Below are positions 12,630 through 24,389 of a DNA stretch of 64,000 bases, piece after piece. The first letter of the stretch is position 1. Each line of letters opens with the position of its first letter. Under the pieces are notes generated by a model that saw nothing but the letters and a program-made list of their open reading frames with translations, did not search any database and was not told where the DNA came from. This stretch comes from Heliocidaris erythrogramma. Its lineage: Eukaryota; Echinodermata; Echinoidea; Camarodonta; Echinometridae. The stretch covers positions 25,843,371-25,907,370 of the forward strand of contig CM046859.1 of the NCBI GenBank assembly GCA_025617745.1, written 5' to 3'. Both the position numbers and the translations under genes were made by a program.

Positions 12630-12712
12630 TGTCAGGGAATTATGGAGAAACTGGAACCCCAATAACCCCCCCCCCCCACACTGAGCTAATGTTGCAGGTC
12701 TGGCGAAAAAAA
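12525..12712 (-). mobile_element. Degenerate copy of the 6817-7159 hAT-like MITE interior
   Basis: On the minus strand it contains TTTTTTTTTCGCCAGACCT and GAAAATGGCG.GTCGTCTATG followed by GTCAAAATGCATA and CTTTTCTTCCAAAAGGGG. These match 6968-7100 of the complete copy in the same order. The terminal repeats cannot be recognised, and there is a short internal duplication (GCAAAAGTAT). A T run at 12599-12626 interrupts it. Confidence 0.6.
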
Positions 12713-12719
12713 AATTATC

Positions 12720-15700
12720 TTCTCAGTGGGTATAAAAACTCCCGAAGACAAAGGCCCATTATAATTTTTTTCGAAAAAAAAACCCAAAAGAAAACTCAGT
12801 ATTTGTTTGTGGTTTGATATTCATTATATTTGTGATATCACTTTGGCTTGCGACATATTCAACCTAACGTGTCTCGCTAACAAAGTGTTATTTAAAATAT
12901 ACTTTAAACTTATTTATTTCTTACTCATTTTAGAAGCCTGTAGTCAGCCTTTAACTCAGCAGACAAGTGGTTCACGGGACAGCGGTTCGGCAAAGACACA
13001 ACGGAATCAATCGATTACCATACCTTCTCGATTGCTCATCTCTCAAAACCATAGACTCCGTAAGAATTACTTTCTAATTTCAGCTCAAAAACCAATCAAT
13101 GGCTTATACATTGCTAGAGTATCAGATGGTCTTAAAATAGCTGAACATGCGGCTAAATTTAGAGCATCGCCGAGCACTTCTTTCAATGTTTAGTTGCGGC
13201 TGTTGGCGGCGTGGTATTTCAGGAAAGGGTTGTAACGGGCTCAGATTTGTGGCGATATCGGTGTAAAAATGTGAACCAAAGTCATTGGCGACCTCAAATT
13301 ACTCGTTATTCATCGGGTGTATAAATATTTCCCCTCCCAAATTACTATCTCTTCTTATATTTCTTCCTCGTTTATCTACTTCTGTTTTGATAATTAGGGT
13401 TTAAAATGGCTGTCGCAAAACGGAACAAGTGCATAATTATTATAGCAATAAATTAAATTTAAAGAGTTCAGTTTTAAATATTTATTAGTGGATATCAACA
13501 AACTAACTTCCAATTATCAAATTCTTATTTTCATGTATGAAATAGAATTTTGGCAATTATTCAAGTAATTGGTTTTTTTTTCTTCTTTATAATTTAATAT
13601 ATGCCAAAGTGCAAAGTATCAGGCAAAGATATTTCATGTAATGTGTTGAAATATAATATGACTTTTGTACTCTTTATTTACTTTGATACAAAAAGTATCA
13701 CTTCTCCATTTTGGGGGTATTTATGGGGTGCTTCTATAACACTTTGAATGATACCATTTGATTAAATCTGACACAAATCATGCACTGATGCAGTCAACTG
13801 CGGTCTATTTTCCCTCCATATTTCATTGCACTCTCAAAAATAAGAGTTGAATACTGTTAGCCGATCAATCAATCAATTATTTTTCATCTAATAGTTTGTG
13901 AACATAGGCCTTTCAATCAAGGTATAGTACTCGATTACTTAAGGCTTCCAATTCGTATTTTGTGCCACGTGCCTCTTCTATCCGTGCTGCGGAACACAAG
14001 GGGTAACAATGTATTCATGTCAGTAGAGCTCGGTAAACAAAATAGTAAAATGGGGTTACAAAGTCAAACTCATATCAATTACCATATAGATAAGGCACCA
14101 GCGCACTCCAAACATCTCATTAAATATCTATTTCGGTCTCATCCACTAATGCATTGCACATTCTTTACTATCAATGCGAGGTTTTTCATTTAATAAAAGA
14201 TGCATTTTTGTGATAGCTTTCTTATCTGATGAAAAATAGCGCTATTAATTATGCTCAGACAATCGCGCACGTGCGAACGTCTCACGCGTATTTTACTGAT
14301 CATCGTTTTTATCTTTTTGTGCCATCCGAATGATTCTGTGAAGCGCTCAGTTATGATATAATTCTAAGAATCCTTGGCCCCCGTCTTTTAAAAAGTTGCG
14401 ATCGATCGCAACTCCGCACATAAGAGATAGGAGACTGTAAATTAGCGACTGATTCGGATCAATCGCCATCATTATGAGACAGGGACATGATGTTTATCAA
14501 GCGGGAGCAAGATCGTCATCTCCGCAGTTACTCTGGCGGTGAGGTTCGTTCTCTTCGCTAGTGAGTCTTCACAGTTGCTTTCTCTGTTGTGTACTGGCAC
14601 AGACTTTTGTTGCTGTTGCTAGCTATTCTCGCTTCAACAACGTAAATGTATGGATGATATTATGGGGGTCAAGAGATTAATTAAAATCGAGAACAATGTC
14701 TTTTCATTTTCCTTCTATCGACATGATATACCAATTGCCTGGCTGCATTGCACACATTTGCTATTCACAATTGACTATACTAGAATCACATTTTGATAAA
14801 GATCAGTTATCCCCCACTTTAGACCACTACAACGAAAAGAAAAGTATATTCTATTAAGCACCATAACATTTTATGTTATAGTTGTTTCTTATATACCGCT
14901 GTACCAGTTTCAATGTAACCAACCAAAGCACTTACAGCATTGTTACCCCGGTCACATGGACCCAGTTGCGATTCTGTATATTTCAGTGCACATTCTCCAC
15001 TCCTCTGGGAAGCATTCCAACCAGTCATAATTATACCCTATAATTATGAGGGTTTTTTTTACTGTCTTTTTGAAGTGGAAATAATACTTTTGTTTTGGAA
15101 ATCCGTATAATGAGCATAGGTATATCTTGTAAAATAGAGCGAGCTTGTGTTAGTCTATGAAATGAAACCAAAATAAATATTCTAAAGAAAAAAAACAACA
15201 ACAAAAAACATTAGTTTTGTTTCATGATAGGAATTAGAATCACACCTAGACCTACACCCCGACATAACGTCAATGTGTTATTTCAGTCGGAGTCGCATTT
15301 CAGCCTGTTCTAAATTTAAAATAAGGATATCAAACGCTAGTAAAATTGAAACCACTTTTCTGCAGTGTGAAAAGTAGATTGTCAAGGAATATTCCATTTC
15401 TCAAACGCGTAGTTATATAGACTGATATTAAATCCGAATGTAATTAAATAGTCTGTAATCAAACTCATAGCAGTATCGCTCGCAACGGCCCTTGATTTAT
15501 TTATTTATATTTTTTTACTGTAGTTGTCGTTTTTAATCACATGCGGTATATACATTATCAACAAACAAAAGGGCCACTTGGAAGAGCAATATTCATTAAT
15601 GAAAGGGCCGCCCTGTACTTGAATAAAAAAATAATGAATAAAAAGCTTTTATAAATAGTTCAATACACAATCATGAACGATGAACGCTGATAAATCATGA

Positions 15701-16690
15701 CGAGGAAACCCAAAGTGTGGCAAATGAAAATAGAAATATATTAAAAATTTCACGTTTGTCAAGTTCAGGTGATATCTTGGTGAAATCTCGATGAAACTCA
15801 GCATTCATAAAATAAAATGCTGAAACAAACAAACAAAAATATAGCAAAATCATTCGGAAATAGAATGTAATGCTTCCTTTTGATATTCAAATTATCGACA
15901 TTCAACATTCAAAAATTACGTCTACAAATCCATAGTTTTTATCTGATTAGTTCCTATTTAAACAAGTGTCATCGGGGTAAATGGAAGTAGAAATATAGCT
16001 AAGGGTTTTCAACATTTTCGTTTGGTCATATAATGTATGCTAAATTGGATGAAGAACAAGCTTGGTTGAAGGTTCCTCTCTTATCCGAGTCTCTGACTCC
16101 GAATGACGCGGCAAGTTGTGGCGGCTCGCTTATCAAGCACAGCCCCTCTCAGCCCGTGCAGGCCTTGGGGTCGCCACGGCTAGCCCTCTTATATACTGGG
16201 TTATTTTTAACCCAATTATGCATCCGCTCAGGACACTTTCTGACTTTAGTCTCCGCATTTAGGCGATTTTTTTTCATCAAGAGGTCTTTCCAACATAAAC
16301 AAGATATAAATCAGAAACATTTTGGCAAGAAACTCTTTTCAAGCCTCATTTTCTTTTTAGTTTTGAGCAAGTTAACTTGTGAATTAAAATATAGTCATTA
16401 ATATTTGATGTATGCCATAGTATGTTGATGAGCCTACATAGAAATTCCATTCCATGAACATTGTTTATTAGAACATATGTGTGTTAAAAATATCAGTCTA
16501 TAAACATACAGATCGGAATATAAAACGCCATTTTCAAATGTTTGCACTAATAAATCGTCATTTATGTGCATTACGTTATAGTGCTTGTGAAATTTACAAA
16601 TGAAAAGAAATGATTCAAAAAAGTTGGTAAACACCATTTATGTTTTCCTTCATAAAAATGACGACAAAGTACGCAATTAAAGGGAGCAAT
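12720..16690. other. Non-coding stretch, nothing recognised
   Basis: Frames reach 128 codons (12807-13193) but have low-complexity or AT-driven composition and no recognisable domain. A 20-bp perfect palindrome, AGTTGCGATCGATCGCAACT, lies at 14394-14413 within a somewhat GC-richer patch (14250-14600). No paired repeats were found. Confidence 0.5.
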
Positions 16691-16694
16691 AGAT

Positions 16695-16696
16695 TG

Positions 16697-16732
<36 letters not shown>

Positions 16733-16737
16733 GGGGG
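16695..16737. repeat. (GA)n followed by a G run
   Basis: A GA tract runs directly into a G run of about 16 bases. A similar GA-to-G composite occurs at 43675-43722. Confidence 0.9.
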
Positions 16738-16739
16738 TT

Positions 16740-19700
16740 ACCTAAAGTTTAAATATGTTTACATCACGACTGAACTTCGACAATTTTTATTGGATAATTA
16801 TTGTATCTTTAGATTTTTTGTTTTATTGTGCGAGAAGTAAAGTAAAGTACGAGAATAAATGAAATACTGTCTACATTTTCCATCAATTTTTTTCACTTCC
16901 CAAATTAGTCTTTAAGCAACCCACGTTCCTCGTGAGTGGTTTTATCTAAGTTAACTCAAACAAATTTCTCAACTCGATATTTTTTATTGGAAATAAGGTA
17001 TAATTTTGTAAACTAAGTTCGGCCAGTGGTCGATATCCCAACTTGTGTTTATTGGCACACATGGCTTTCCTTTACGGATTAAAGAGGATTAAGAAGATCG
17101 GGATGGGAGATGATCTCTTCAGGAACAATTCACTTGATGATCAGGTGATCAGTCATTTTTTGACAGTTTGTTACCTGTCCCTGCCTAAAGTTCACCTGAC
17201 ATACCGCGTCAGGGCTCTTGGTCGCCCCGTTCATTCGTTTCGGTTATCTATTCGGAACCAAGAAGAAAAAAAGGGGGGGGGGGGGGCGGTGGTAGAAGAG
17301 TTAAAGCACCCGATCCGAAATTTGAGAAACAAAAAAACAAAACAAAACAAGCTTTGAGAAGCAACAAAAATGGATTTACAGTAAGTCGCGAGTTTAATAA
17401 AGAAACAGCTTGATGGTATAATGGTAAAAGCTATATATCTTTTTATCATTTATGTGGATTTTTTTTAATATATGAAATTCGAAAATATTTTCTAATTTCA
17501 ATACAACTGCTACACAGTCAGATAGAAATCTATGATATTCCTAACACGCAGTTACATAATTGTTCTGTTAACATGGTATATTACAAAAATGAATCAAACA
17601 CCCTCAAGGAATCAATCCAGCTGCATAAATTACATCATTCCACTACTAACATATTGTCTCCATCCTTATGTAACCATGTGCTTATCATCATCATCATCAT
17701 CATCATCAAAATGGTTTCTCATCTCACCAAGCTGGTCAAGCAATTTACTGAGATCCAAATACCATTACCGCCTTTGTCAACATTACTAGGTGTTGCCATA
17801 GTAACCGTCATCCCCAAAGACCATCACAACCACCCCATCACTACCACCACCACCACCACCACCACCACCAACATCACCATCACTACCAACATCACCATCA
17901 CTACCACCATCACCACCACTACCACCAACAACCCTATCAGTACCACTATCATCACCACCACCACCGCCATCTCGACGAGTTAGTTACCATCTTCTTTAGA
18001 TCTCGCCATCTTACCAGAGAGAGCTCTTTTTCCTTTATATGAGGCGTGGAGGGGGGGGGGGGGGGGAGGGGTAATGATTTATTTTTAAAGAATGCGACAG
18101 TTTTGAATATATTAATATTTCGTCACGCTCCTAAATACACGATAAAAATACGATTCAACCATAATTCATGCCAATTCTCTGAATATTTGACTAAAACTTA
18201 CGCATCAAAGAACCAATTCATCATCACATTCATCTACCTTCAGTCAATCGAATCATGAACCCTCTATACCGCAAAACACAAGAACACCGTTTAGAGCTGA
18301 GCCTATGATCTGAACTTGGCAGAGCTCTTTCGGCTAATATCATTTGGCAGTTTGAAAACACCATGAAGGAGAGCTGGTCACGCTATACGCTAACAACTGC
18401 TCCCTGGGCTGTTGCCCCTGTCATCAATGCAATAAGTATGACCAAGCTTATCTAGTCATTGTCGTTAATTGGAGGATCTTCCACGAGTATATGTGGATAA
18501 TTACGATTGAACCCTCCTAGAATGTGGTCTATTGTAGCTTACAAGACTCGAATGATGTCAATTATATATCTTTAAAAAAATAGAAGAGAGTTTTTTAATG
18601 TTGAAGTTCTTTTTCAGTTCATAAATTAGTAATTAGTAATTTTATCATTGAAAAATTATCGGTAATCTGACTGAAAATATCGTTTAGCATTGCTGGAGAA
18701 TTTGATAAAAAATCTAGGACCGCAACTTTTAAAGAACACGAAAATTGTACACATAATGAATAAAATGAAAATTCTTGAAATATGTTTTGAACTATACCTG
18801 TATTCGTATTCATGTTTTATCAACATTTAAATGATTGGAGTTTGAGAAAACAATCAAGAGAGGGAATATTGAAGAAAAAGAATAAAAGAGGAAGAGTTTA
18901 AAGAAAGAAGAGAGTAAAAGAGAAAGGGAGAGTGGGATAGAAAAAAGAGATAGAGATAGGGGGAGAGAGAGAGAGAGAGATAGAGAGGAAGATGTCACTC
19001 GCGAGTGGGGAGGCGGAGCACAAACTCTATAGCTCTTTTCGTCCAACATGTCCAACCGCTGCTCAGACTGAACACGTGTGATCGGCCGAGAGGAAAACAG
19101 AAGGGATCGAAAACTAATCGAGGAAGGAAGCCACGTGGTCAGCTTAATTAGGTGACAACAAAATAATTGAGTTTATAAAATACTCACTCCACATTCGTGT
19201 GTCATCCTCAACCCTCAGACTCCCCTCAAACGTTTTCTAATGTTGGTCCGTTATTATACTGCGGTTTTTTACAGTCAGGTGCTGTCCCAAACTGGGAATA
19301 GCAGAAGCAAAATACGACACGCACACCGAACAAAGGGGATTAAGTTTCAACAATTAAGTATTTTTCGGCAAGATTACGCTTTCCGTGACTTCTGTTTTTT
19401 TTTAAAGATGAACTTGCAATTAGGACGTTAATCATTTTGTTAGCCACACCAACTGCACAGGGACAAATGAATTAAGGAAAGAAAATTGAAAACATTAAAA
19501 TATCGGTTTTAATTATGTAAGTTGATATAGACCAAATTCTCTTTGCTTCGTGGTATAGTATCATTTGACCGGTCTTAGTAATATGAATGTTACTTTTTTT
19601 AAATTAAGATATTATGCCATTCTCAAATGCATGGTTAAAACAAGGACCGTGTGGCATTATAGAAAGCAATACGTTTTATTCATGTTACTCGAAGAATCAG

Positions 19701-20360
19701 TAAGCGACAAACGACTTAAACAAGTTTGAAGAACCAAGAAATTAATTTTACAACACTGATATTTGTTTTGGAGAAGTAAAAATTTGAAAATAAAAACTGC
19801 ATGTTTCAAAATGTCATAGTATCTAGGAATAAGAAACATTATATAAAATATGGCCGAAGGCGTTAAAGAGGTAATCATTTATTGTTTCTTATTTCCCTAT
19901 AATTTGGGGTATACATGGTATATATTGCAATTGTTTTACAACCACAGTACGAAGAGGGGTGGAGTCAAATCAAAATTTCATTATTCATAATTTTATTGCT
20001 TTTTATTGAAATTTTATTGACATCTGACATTTCTCAACCTGAAAACTTGAATTAGTTACTGACCCTGTCATAAAGAGAGGCCGATTCCAAACTTCTTAGA
20101 GAAGCAAAACTTAGGGGTACACCTTTCTTTTATGACGTCATGAACTGTATGGGCTTCCGGTATGAGTGATCAAACTGAAGACATATGAGTGTATACGGGG
20201 AGAAAGGAAGGAGGTACTATTGAATTATTATAATGGAGTCACGATCACGTTTTATTAATGGTCTCCGATTTTACGGGCATGACAGCTTGTTGGGGGTGAC
20301 GAAATCGTTGATTTATTTCCAGTTTTCTTTGTTGTATGGAATTGGTTACTCCTCATTGTC
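16740..20360. other. Non-coding stretch with microsatellites
   Basis: No gene recognised. It contains a G run at 17273-17286, CAT repeats at 17684-17707, an ACC/ATC-rich tract at 17840-17967 (which produces a Thr-rich frame), a G run at 18050-18066 and a GA tract at about 18960-18988. Confidence 0.55.
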
Positions 20361-20377
20361 AGCTTAATTAATATTAA

Positions 20378-20870
20378 TGATTGTCATTATCATCTTCGTC
20401 ATCATTACCATTATCATCATCATGAATACTCTCGATATTATCTTCATCCTTGTCATAGTCCTGCTAAATATAATCGCTTTCACCTTCATCATAACTATTA
20501 TCGTCATCATCTTTTTCACCTTCTTCATCCTTTTATAGTTATCGGCATCGTCGTCGACATCACCATCATCATCATCATCATCATCATCACCATCGCCACA
20601 GTACACCCTTCATCACTATATTCATCGTCATCATGATCTTGATCATCGTTAATCTTCTTTATCATCATCATCATCATCAATTTTTGTATCGCCATTGTAG
20701 AGGAGCCAAAATCTTATCTTTCTGTATCTTCGTCATCGTTGTGGATAACCTTATCTCGAACTTTATCATCATCATTATCGTCTTTATCATCATCATCATT
20801 ATCATCATCATCATCATCGTCATCATCACCGTCATCATCACCATCATCATCATCATTCGCATCATCATTT
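20378..20870. repeat. CAT/ATC trinucleotide microsatellite cluster
   Basis: Imperfect CAT/ATC tracts recur at about 20378-20430, 20565-20591, 20663-20680 and 20765-20870. They generate the His/Ile/Ser-rich frames on the plus strand and Met/Asp-rich frames on the minus strand. Confidence 0.85.
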
Positions 20871-20874
20871 TCAG

Positions 20875-21520
20875 AGCAGCCACTATCCATCATCCCCGAT
20901 TCGCTGACTTCAAACGTAACCGGATGATTGAATGCGCCGAACCCTTCGGCGCCATCCCTGCACCCACTGCCGGTGTTTGCCGAGCCCGCTATTTCAAACA
21001 TGTTCAGTCTTACTATACTAAAGCGGTTTTTTGGTTAAATGAGGTTTCTTTTTCGGGACATGATCATTTTTTATGCACATTTTCTACTCTAATTCCTCAC
21101 TAATAACCTCACCACGTCTTTACATTCTTCTACTCATCTTATTTGGTTATTTATGTTCTTCTGTCCCAAGGTCAACATGCATACAAAATAATTTTACGAG
21201 TAGAAACAGGAAAAGAAAAATGTTTCTCTTCGCTCTCACTCCTATAGTTCACATGTTGGGCAAATTTATACTCAACAATATTTCCCAGTACACTTGATAA
21301 TGTCTCGTCAGTGCGATACGCCGCTCCATGACGGTCGGCTCAATTCGGAAGTACTCGGCCGTCGGTGATCATGATGATACGAATGTTTCCGAGAAGACCT
21401 TGGGAGATACTCGGCAGTGTTGTCACGTCTAGACCACATCAGACCAGAGTCGCGTCGGCACCGGTGTGGGCAGGCCGTGACGTTCATGATCATGACCGAC
21501 TGTTCGAGTGAGAACTTTTG
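20875..21520. other. GC-richer patch, possible unrecognised exon(s)
   Basis: Base composition rises at 20880-21000 and 21305-21500. Both strands are open over the first part: a plus-strand frame contains ECAEPFGAIPAPTAGVCRAR, and a minus-strand frame contains GCRDGAEGFGAFNHPVTFEV and then runs into the trinucleotide repeat as an Asp stretch. I recognise neither and see no convincing splice sites. It could equally be conserved non-coding DNA. Confidence 0.25.
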
Positions 21521-21557
21521 AATCCATAATAACCCGCGATCGGTCCAGAAGGCGTTT

Positions 21558-21985
21558 GACGTAGATGATTTTGCTACACAATGACAGAAAACAAAGAAAA
21601 GAACATTACTTTTAATTTTAGAAAATGTTGTAATGAAACTTCACAGTTAAAGATTATTAAATTCAACATTAAACTTTTGAAAATACATGTTTGATTTTCA
21701 AACGTCGATCATCTCGTTGCACAATTACAGAAAACGACGGAGACGGACTTCATTGTCAATTTTAGGAAATGTCGTAACAAAAATTTACACTTAAAGGCAC
21801 CGTTCAACATTCAACTTTTGAAAATACATCTTTAATAAGCAGACGTCGATTATTTCGCTACACACTCACAGAAAATTGAGAAGAAGAATTTATATCAATT
21901 TTAGAAACTGTCGTAATGAACAGTTAAAGATATCATTCACCATGTTTCCATGATTCAGCATTCAACATTTGAAAATAACAAATTT
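21558..21985. repeat. Three-unit tandem repeat, period about 142 bp
   Basis: Units begin at 21558 (GACGTAGATGATTTTGCTAC), 21701 (AACGTCGATCATCTCGTTGC) and 21842 (GACGTCGATTATTTCGCTAC), so the spacings are 143 and 141 bp. Each unit then has a .CACA...ACAGAAAA block, AATTTTAG.AAATG.(T/C)GTAA and CATT.AACTTTTGAAAATA. The third unit is the most diverged. Confidence 0.8.
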
Positions 21986-22389
21986 AAAAAACATATAGGA
22001 TTATGAGAAGCTGGATTACGTGGGAGGTGAAATGGTCAAATGGTATGGAATGCCTATTCACTCATCTACATCTTTTCGAGTGAATTGTCCCGGGTTATGA
22101 CTAGAATTGTTATTTAACATGTTGCAAATCTAGTCCAATCTAATCCAAAAGGTGATTAATAAAGAGCCCTTTCCTTGCTGTTACAAAGCGCTGCGCACAC
22201 TGCTCAATATCTCTGGGTCAATTAAACGATAACATATCACTTCACAGAGACCAGTTGAGCTAAAAAACAATCAACACGAATTCATTTGTTACTACAAGAA
22301 GTTGTATCCGTTAAAAATTCTTTAAGAGATGTTTTTCCTCCTTTCTTTCTGTTTTTCATGCCAGGATACTGTAAGAAAGACCAGAGATA

Positions 22390-22462
22390 TACCATGTCAG
22401 ACCTTAGTTAGAAGGCCAATGCTATAGAAGGTCTGATCTCCCACTGAGCCATCTCGCCTCCT
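22390..22462 (-). mobile_element. tRNA-like SINE head, degenerate
   Basis: The minus strand reads GGCGAGATGGCTCAGTGGG, a good match to the pol III A box (TGGCTCAGTGG), then a stretch resembling an anticodon arm (GGCCTTCTAACTAAGG). The B-box position has decayed. No 3' tail can be assigned. Confidence 0.35.
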
Positions 22463-23564
22463 CATAATAAGTTATTGGTACAAACTTTTCCGGTTATAGC
22501 TTGGAGTAAAGTACTCGTATAAATGCCTTATAATTAACCCCCGTCCCCCCCTCAGAAAATGAAAGTATGGTATTCTAATGGTAAAACATAAATAGATGTT
22601 ACTCAGTTTATACTGCACTATTGAAATTAAATAGTAAAGCCAATATTATCAAAAAATAAATTTTAAACAAAAATATTTTTGTACATGAAATGATTCCGTG
22701 GGTATAGTATTAATAACTTGTTCATTATCTCATCTTGCACGTACTGACATTCAACATGTCAAAGGCTAAAGCCAGTATATTAACTTATATCTTACATAGC
22801 ATTATATCTTTGATATAAATTATACATAAAACAGAAAAAGAGAAATTATTCCATGTATACATGTAGTTTAGTGTTAATCAGTTCCTGTTGTTTGTACTGA
22901 AATCAAAGACTGAAGCCAACCTATCAATTCATATCCGATATTTTTAACTAAAACGAGTTATGAGTTCGTCAGTTCGTTTGTCACGTACGGATCTACAAAG
23001 CTAAAGACAACCTCTCCATTTATATCTGTATTTTGAATAAAAAAATAAAGGCTTAAGCTAATTCATTCATTAATAATGGGTGATTCCATGCAATCTGTCC
23101 TGTAAGACATATTTTATCCATTCAAATCATCCAGATATGAAAACATCTTGTTATAGCCATCGGCTCTGTTTCTTTTTGTTATCAGTATCATAAGTCAATG
23201 GACATATCAACATTTCCTTTGTTTTGATAAATAAATGGATGAAAGACTTCGGTCGTACGTACCGCACTGCCACAATCGCCTATACATCTATATGCCATTC
23301 AGATCAGCAGAGACCTAAATATGGGGACGTTAATTCATACGTCATGACATAAATTCATTCTTATCACAGAGTGTGTAAAATTCATTACATAAATATTGAT
23401 AAAACGGAGAGTTTGCGAATCCCATGATTTCCGATGTAACCGGCGTCATGACCAATCCGCCTAAGTTCCGATAAATCTCCCAATTTCTTTCATCTTAAAG
23501 ATAAAGTCGCGTATATTGGTCATGTGATTGTATTGTATAAATAAACTGTCTAGGAGTTGTTAGG

Positions 23565-23660
23565 AAAGGTTGATTATGCAGTACGCAAGAATAGTTGTTG
23601 GTTGTGGAGGTTTTGGGATCATCAAAATGAAAATTCAATCTTGCTGAAATTCGCAGTCAA
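23565..23660 (+). repeat. Dispersed repeat, copy 1 (partner at 28757-28860)
   Basis: The two share AAGGTTGAT.ATGCAG.AC, AAGAATA.TTGT, GAGGTTTT..GATCATC and AAATGA.....TTCAAT, same orientation and order, with several indels. It shows no tRNA head or terminal repeat. Confidence 0.55.
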
Positions 23661-23987
23661 AGAAAATTAGCGCGCACAGAAATGGGTATTTTTTGTCCAT
23701 ACGGCATGAATGTATGGCATGAATGTATGGGCCGAACACGTCAGCTATTTCTTGTCATATATCGAATATGCGGGCATTTGAAGAGCAATCCTTTTCAGGG
23801 GATATTTCTACTATGATATACTTTCAAACTAACAAAGAAAGAATGAGAAAGCTCACAAAGTATTTTTCACCTTTACAGAGAACCCAATTTTTTCTTTAAT
23901 GTCCTTTCAACCTCTTACAACTCAGTCTTGAAAGTTTGCAGATTATATCAAAGGGCATATGAGAGACGGTCATCTGATTTCACTTAA

Positions 23988-24379
23988 AGGGATTCGGTAA
24001 CTTTGTGGAGGCTTGATTTAATAAATTGTTGAATATTGATATCTGTCTTGTATAATGATGTTCAGAAAGATAAATAAATAGCCAGGCATGGAAAGGTTTC
24101 AAATATATAATGCTATTATTCAGATATCTGTGACTGACTGAATACTCCCATTTACGAAAGCGTATGGCCATACGCTTTAGTCTAACACTGAGTCAACGGG
24201 GGAAAATGAGTCTGGCATTTCCGGTCACTTGCATATGTTTACTTTTGTGAAGCACATGATGATTTTGAAGTGCTTATTCCCCAATGGGCTTCAATTTTAC
24301 ACCATATTACATACACTGATAGCATGTATGGCCAGACAGATCAGATTTTATCAAGCTTCCACAAAGTTACCTAATCACT
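23988..24379. mobile_element. Foldback MITE with TTAA duplication (Kolobok-like)
   Basis: TTAA lies at 23984-23987 and 24380-24383. The left end reads AGGGATTCGGTAACTTTGTG and the reverse complement of the right end AGTGATTAGGTAACTTTGTG. The two ends stay alignable for about 30 bp (...GGARGCTTGAT). Near the centre, 24157-24178 is a perfect 22-bp palindrome (AAAGCGTATGG and its mirror). No transposase is present. TTAA targets are used by Kolobok and piggyBac elements. The AGGG-type ends favour Kolobok, but this is inference. Confidence 0.7.
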
Positions 24380-24389
24380 TTAAGGGATA

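Larger units (their letters stand above)
21990..23983. other. AT-rich stretch with faint repeats
   Basis: No gene recognised. A motif like AAAG.CT.AAGCCA followed by TATTTATAT(C/A) recurs loosely near 22630, 22757, 22904 and 22996, possibly an old tandem repeat. A tRNA-like head at 22390-22462 and a dispersed repeat at 23565-23660 are listed separately. Confidence 0.45.

Noticed and set aside
16033-16401. 122-codon plus-strand frame
   Set aside because: No recognisable domain, ends in AT-driven residues, no splice context.
17573-17983. 136-codon Thr-rich frame
   Set aside because: It is driven by an ACC/ATC tract.
20364-21103. Asp-rich, Met-rich and His/Ile-rich frames up to 156 codons
   Set aside because: Most of the length is CAT/ATC repeat. 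Only the end at 20880-21000 looks non-repetitive and that was kept as a weak candidate patch.
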